Below are positions 60,566-64,000 of a stretch of DNA of 64,000 bases, piece by piece (positions within the stretch are counted from its first letter, which is position 1; each line of letters starts with the position of its first letter). The DNA is from Akkermansiaceae bacterium. Its GTDB lineage: Bacteria > Verrucomicrobiota > Verrucomicrobiia > Verrucomicrobiales > Akkermansiaceae. The notes under the pieces are model-generated. The model saw only the letters and a program-made list of their open reading frames with translations. It searched no databases and was not told the DNA's origin. Both the position numbers and the translations under genes were made by a program. The stretch lies in contig JAPKCM010000012.1 in assembly GCA_028822935.1 (NCBI GenBank), forward strand, positions 1 to 64,000. Reading direction: 5' to 3'.

Positions 60566-61831
60566 ATGCTCGATATCAAACTCATTCGCGAAACTCCCGA
60601 TCTCGTCAAGGAACGTCTAGCCACCCGGCACGATGATTCCGCATCCATGATCGATGAAGTTCTTTCCTGCGATGAAACCCGCCGCAAGGCCGAGACCGAC
60701 AAGCAGCAGCTCCAGTCACAGCGCAAAAGCACCTCAAAGGAAATCGGCAAGCTCCGCGCCAACGGCGAAGACTCCTCTGGCATCGAGACCGAGGTCAAGA
60801 AACTCGGCGATCAAATCAAAGCCCTCGACGAAGTTGGAGGTAAGGCCGGAGCCCGCCAGAGCGAACTCCTCCTCACCATCCCCAATCTTCCTCACGAAAG
60901 CGCCCCCATCGGTGCTGACGAAGACGCGAACCCAGTTCTACGTAGCTGGGGGGGAAAGCCCGCTCTCCTGAAGGCTCGCGACCACCTCAATCTCGCCGAG
61001 AAACACGGCATGATCAGCTTCGAGGACGGCGCCCGCCTCTCCGGCTCCGGCTTCGCCGTCTATCGAGGCAAAGGGGCCCGCCTCCAGCGCGCCCTGATCC
61101 AATTTCTCCTCGACCTGCAGACCCAGGAACACGGCTACGAAGAAGTCAACGTCCCCCACCTCATCCAACGTCAATGCATGGAAGGCACCGGACAGCTTCC
61201 TAAGTTTGAAGACGACATGTATGGCACCAGTGACGGCGAATTTTTCCTCGCTCCCACCGCCGAAGTCCCTGTCACCAACCTTTACCGCGAACAGCTTCTC
61301 GCTGACGCCGATCTCCCGATCAAAATGACCGCCCACACGCCCTGCTTTCGTCGGGAAGCCGGGAGCGCCGGTCGTGACAACCGCGGCATCATCCGCATGC
61401 ACCAGTTTGACAAAGTCGAACTCGTCCAAATCGCCCGTCCCGAAGAATCACTCGCACTTCTGGAAGAACTCACCGGCCATGCCGAAGCCGTTCTCCAGAA
61501 ACTCGGCCTCCACTACCAAGTCATCGAACTCTGCACTGGCGACATCGGCTTCAGCTCCTGCAAGACCTATGACCTCGAAGTATGGTCACCTGGTCAGGAC
61601 AAATTCCTGGAAGTCTCCAGCTGCTCAAACTTCGGCGACTACCAGGCCCGACGCATGAAGCTCCGCTATAAGGACGCCGAAGGAAACAATACCTTCTGCC
61701 ACACCATAAATGGTTCCGGCACCGCGCTACCGCGCCTCCTCGTCGCTCTTCTCGAGCAGTATCAGACTCCCGAAGGCGACGTGAAAATCCCCCAAGTCCT
61801 CGTCCCCTACTACGGCTCCGAAATGCTCTAA
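60566..61831 (+). CDS. serS: Seryl-tRNA synthetase
   Basis: 421 aa. MLDIKLIRETPDLVKERLA and a long N-terminal coiled coil (residues 30-100) that binds the tRNA variable arm; catalytic motif 2 FRREAGSAGRDNRGIIRMHQ-like block with FDKVELVQI and motif 3 NGSGTALPRLLVALLEQYQ. Class II synthetase. Typical length. A GC-hairpin repeat follows the stop. Confidence 0.96.
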   Translation: MLDIKLIRETPDLVKERLATRHDDSASMIDEVLSCDETRRKAETDKQQLQSQRKSTSKEIGKLRANGEDSSGIETEVKKLGDQIKALDEVGGKAGARQSELLLTIPNLPHESAPIGADEDANPVLRSWGGKPALLKARDHLNLAEKHGMISFEDGARLSGSGFAVYRGKGARLQRALIQFLLDLQTQEHGYEEVNVPHLIQRQCMEGTGQLPKFEDDMYGTSDGEFFLAPTAEVPVTNLYREQLLADADLPIKMTAHTPCFRREAGSAGRDNRGIIRMHQFDKVELVQIARPEESLALLEELTGHAEAVLQKLGLHYQVIELCTGDIGFSSCKTYDLEVWSPGQDKFLEVSSCSNFGDYQARRMKLRYKDAEGNNTFCHTINGSGTALPRLLVALLEQYQTPEGDVKIPQVLVPYYGSEML

Positions 61832-61858
61832 AAAGGGCCCAACCTACCAAGCTCAAAG

Positions 61859-61890
61859 AAAGGAGTCGCGGCGCCCCTCCGCTTAGTTTT
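61859..61890. repeat. Dispersed GC-hairpin repeat, copy C
   Basis: AAAGGAGTCGCGGCGCCC... with hairpin GCGGCG-CCC-CTCCGC (one mismatch), then TTAGTTTT. Third copy of the element at 17412 and 30685, again right after a CDS. The remaining bases to 62011 hold nothing I recognise. Confidence 0.65.
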
Positions 61891-62011
61891 TTAGGCGTGC
61901 CCCGAGGGACTGACTTAAGCTAACCTCGTGCCGCAACTCAAAGAGCGAAGGCTGACCGCCTCAGATCTAGCTCTCCGGTCCGGCGCATAAGCTTCAGGGA
62001 ACACCTCAAGG

Positions 62012-62566
62012 CTACCTCGGCCAAGCCGCGTGAACATGCCTTGAGTGCCCGCTATCTCCTGGTCCCTTTGTTTCAGTAGCACCAAGCTCTCGACAGCGAT
62101 TGAGAAATCTTCGCCAATAAGGACTGCCATAACTCACTTTGATTCCATTGATGCGATCAACATCAAAGGCGAGCCCCGCGTAGTGTCGTGAACCCCGGCT
62201 GTGCGATGCTCCGGCAATCGATGTGACATGGAAACTGTATCCTTGCTTCGCGAGGATCTTCATCGCCCGGAGCATCCGGGGATTGAGGTTCGCGTATCCG
62301 CCTGGAGCATTGCCATACCAACTGCGCCTGGCGCTTCCGCCACGGGCAGTCGAGTCGATGTTATCCCAAGACGATGCTCCGTCGTAGTGCCCACTCACCT
62401 GTCGGCGCATGAGCGAGATTTTGGGACACTTTTTGATCCACGAGGCATGAGATTTTCGCGCAGCCGCAAGCGCAGCAGGGCTGGAGGAATTGAATCCGCA
62501 ACTCACAAGGCCAACTGCAAACACGAAACATAAGAGGGGCAGAGCAAGAACAAGACGGCGATTCAT
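62012..62566 (-). CDS. M15-like peptidase lipoprotein
   Basis: 184 aa from ATG 62566 (MNRRLVLALPLLCF...); upstream ATGs lie in the leader. Lipobox LVSC (Cys about 23). The zinc-binding pattern H-S-R-G-S-R-H-Y-A-G-L-A-F-D (SxHxxGxAxD-like) and the final GHSRHVHAAW (HxH) are those of D-Ala-D-Ala peptidases/endolysin-like M15 family enzymes. It probably trims peptidoglycan peptides at the outer membrane. Divergent from recQ with a 64-base gap. Confidence 0.75.
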   Translation of the reverse strand: MNRRLVLALPLLCFVFAVGLVSCGFNSSSPAALAAARKSHASWIKKCPKISLMRRQVSGHYDGASSWDNIDSTARGGSARRSWYGNAPGGYANLNPRMLRAMKILAKQGYSFHVTSIAGASHSRGSRHYAGLAFDVDRINGIKVSYGSPYWRRFLNRCRELGATETKGPGDSGHSRHVHAAWPR

Positions 62567-62630
62567 GAAGGGCAATGATGGCAAAACCCCCACCCTTGGC
62601 AAGACCATCATCTTCGCCATAGTCTCTCTC

Positions 62631-64000
62631 ATGTCAGTGATTCACGAAGAACTTGAACGCTCCTTCGGCCATACAGAGTTCCGGGATGGGCAGGAAGCAG
62701 TGATCCAGTCTCTTTTAGCGAAGCGCTCGGCTCTCGCGATCTTTCCTACCGGAGGAGGAAAATCACTTTGCTATCAACTCCCTGCTCTCCTCCTCGAGGG
62801 GCTCACTCTCGTGATCTCGCCTCTCATCGCCCTCATGAAAGATCAGGTGGATTCCCTTCAGCGAAAAGGAATCGCCGCCGCACGACTCGATTCGACACTC
62901 TCCGCAGACGAGGCAATGGCGGTCTATCAGGACCTCGAAAACGGCCGCTTAAAACTTCTCTACGTCGCTCCCGAGCGCCTCGCGAATGAAAAATTCCGCG
63001 CCCGCCTCAAGAACATCACGATCTCCCTCCTCGCCATCGATGAAGCTCATTGCATTTCCGAGTGGGGTCACAATTTTCGCCCCGATTACCTCAAGCTCAC
63101 CCAGTTCGCAAAAGAACTCCTCATTGAGCGCGTTCTTGGTCTCACCGCGACCGCCACTCCGGCAGTCGCCGCAGACATTTGTCGGCATTTCCAAATCGCC
63201 GGGGAAGACCATCACCAGCTCACTTTCTACCGGCCCAATTTGAACCTCTCAGTCGCTCCTCTCCCGGGAAGAGAAAGGCGCGCCCACCTATTAAAAAAGC
63301 TCCAAGAAGGTTCCGTCGAGCCCACCATTATCTACACTACCCTTCAGCACACCGCCGAATCACTTGCCTCCTTTCTCAAACAAAACGGCTTCAACGCCCG
63401 GCCCTACCACGCAGGACTCCGACCAGAGGCACGCTCGGAAATCCAGGATCAATTCATGGAGGGAGAGACACCCATCATTTGCGCCACCATCGCCTTCGGT
63501 ATGGGAATCGACAAATCGAATATCCGGAACATTTTCCACTACAACCTTCCAAAATCTCTCGAAAACTACACCCAAGAAATCGGCCGGGCCGGGCGTGATG
63601 GAGAACCCGCTACCTGTGAACTCCTCGCCTGCCAGGATGACATCCGCACCTTGGCAAACTTCACCTACGGCGACACTCCACAACCCGATGGACTGCGCGC
63701 CATTCTCCGCATCCTTCTCGATCAACCCGGTGAGTTCGACATTTCAACTTACGAACTCTCCCGCTCTCACGACATCCGCCCCTTGGTCATCAACACCCTC
63801 CTGACCTACTTGGAGCTCGAGGGATTTCTCAAAGCGACCTCCCCCTTTTATTCCACCTACAAGGTCAAGTTCGTGCGCTCATTGGAGCACCTGCTCAATG
63901 GATTCGATTCCGATCGCAAAGAATTCCTCACCAAGCTCTTCGACACAGGAAAGGCCGGTTATCAATGGCACGAAATCAATCCCACCGATGCCGCCGAAAG
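62631..64000 (+). CDS. recQ: ATP-dependent DNA helicase RecQ (partial, runs off the window)
   Basis: 456 codons visible from ATG 62631; the 3' end is outside the window. Motif 0 FGHTEFRDGQEAVIQSL, Walker A IFPTGGGKSLCYQLPAL, DEAH box AIDEAHCISEWGHNFRPDYL, motif III LTATATPAV, motif IV-VI YHAGLRPEARSEIQ, ATIAFGMGIDKSNIRN and QEIGRAGRDGEPA. This is a superfamily 2 3'-5' helicase for recombination and repair. The zinc-binding cysteines expected after the helicase core were not clearly seen in the visible part. Its promoter must lie in the short gap shared with the M15 peptidase gene. Confidence 0.92.
   Translation, partial: MSVIHEELERSFGHTEFRDGQEAVIQSLLAKRSALAIFPTGGGKSLCYQLPALLLEGLTLVISPLIALMKDQVDSLQRKGIAAARLDSTLSADEAMAVYQDLENGRLKLLYVAPERLANEKFRARLKNITISLLAIDEAHCISEWGHNFRPDYLKLTQFAKELLIERVLGLTATATPAVAADICRHFQIAGEDHHQLTFYRPNLNLSVAPLPGRERRAHLLKKLQEGSVEPTIIYTTLQHTAESLASFLKQNGFNARPYHAGLRPEARSEIQDQFMEGETPIICATIAFGMGIDKSNIRNIFHYNLPKSLENYTQEIGRAGRDGEPATCELLACQDDIRTLANFTYGDTPQPDGLRAILRILLDQPGEFDISTYELSRSHDIRPLVINTLLTYLELEGFLKATSPFYSTYKVKFVRSLEHLLNGFDSDRKEFLTKLFDTGKAGYQWHEINPTDAAE

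Noticed and set aside
61832-62011. Small gene in the gap after serS
   Set aside because: No ATG with ribosome site and no coding-like frame; only the GC-hairpin repeat is recognisable.

Overview
The window looks like a chromosomal segment of a Verrucomicrobiota bacterium, probably of the order Verrucomicrobiales. The case rests on: two secreted sulfatases; a planctomycete-type cytochrome-c domain fragment; an ftsA/ftsQ/ddl cluster (Planctomycetes lack this set); several secreted proteins whose C-termini end in the FYR/FFR style common in verrucomicrobial exported proteins; a pspA locus; and S1, L31 and other housekeeping genes of Gram-negative type. Genes on the plus strand end their codons mostly in C. 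TGA is a normal stop here (many genes end in TGA, several in ATGA overlaps). I see no insertion sequence, prophage or CRISPR array.

Layout. 1-5 kb: accessory and decaying region, with a broken secreted-protein tail, a sulfatase, a small lipoprotein, a truncated cytochrome-like domain, a secreted hydrolase and a glycoside hydrolase family 2 remnant. 5-12.5 kb: a GT35 phosphorylase-like enzyme, a DUF4250 protein, L31, small proteins and a single-chain PurL. 12.5-15.5 kb: ddl-ftsQ-ftsA on the minus strand, with no ftsZ behind it. 15.5-25 kb: second sulfatase, a sugar isomerase-like protein, MnmA, a membrane-anchored protein related to the one at 7.9 kb, an exported coiled-coil protein with a ClpP-like domain, and aconitase B. 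25.4-30.7 kb: a four-gene TolC/MacA/MacB-type export operon. 30.9-34.7 kb: an exported protein, a broken small gene, rpsA and tRNA-Arg(ACG). 34.8-37.3 kb: a one-blade PQQ-like protein, an eight-cysteine exported protein, an outer-membrane barrel gene with two in-frame TGA codons, and RlpA. 37.4-41.6 kb: pspA, a membrane protein and an AAA ATPase (one operon), then a MenH-like hydrolase and a HAD phosphatase. 41.6-47.4 kb: two exported cyclophilins, TrmB, a DUF502 protein and glycogen synthase. 47.5-54 kb: a large exported metalloprotease, RsmB-type methyltransferase, L,D-transpeptidase, ACT protein and TrmD. 54-58.6 kb: a Ser/Thr kinase, two tiny paralogous lipoproteins too short for routine ORF calling, and two tandem coiled-coil paralogues. 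58.7-64 kb: an MsbA-like ABC exporter, SerS, an M15 peptidase lipoprotein and the first 1370 bases of recQ.

Most interesting: the gene at 35786-36679 is an intact signal peptide plus beta-barrel frame except for two TGA codons, spaced as in a C-x-x-C motif directly after the signal peptide, with one hairpin downstream that lies at bacterial-SECIS distance from both. It follows a secreted protein carrying four cysteine pairs. I propose a two-selenocysteine (U-D-G-U) outer-membrane protein and a cysteine-rich partner. Other notable items are the pspA-membrane protein-AAA operon, a GT35 enzyme without the PLP lysine, an exported ClpP-like protein, the MPWN lipoprotein pair and a dispersed GC-hairpin repeat placed after stop codons.
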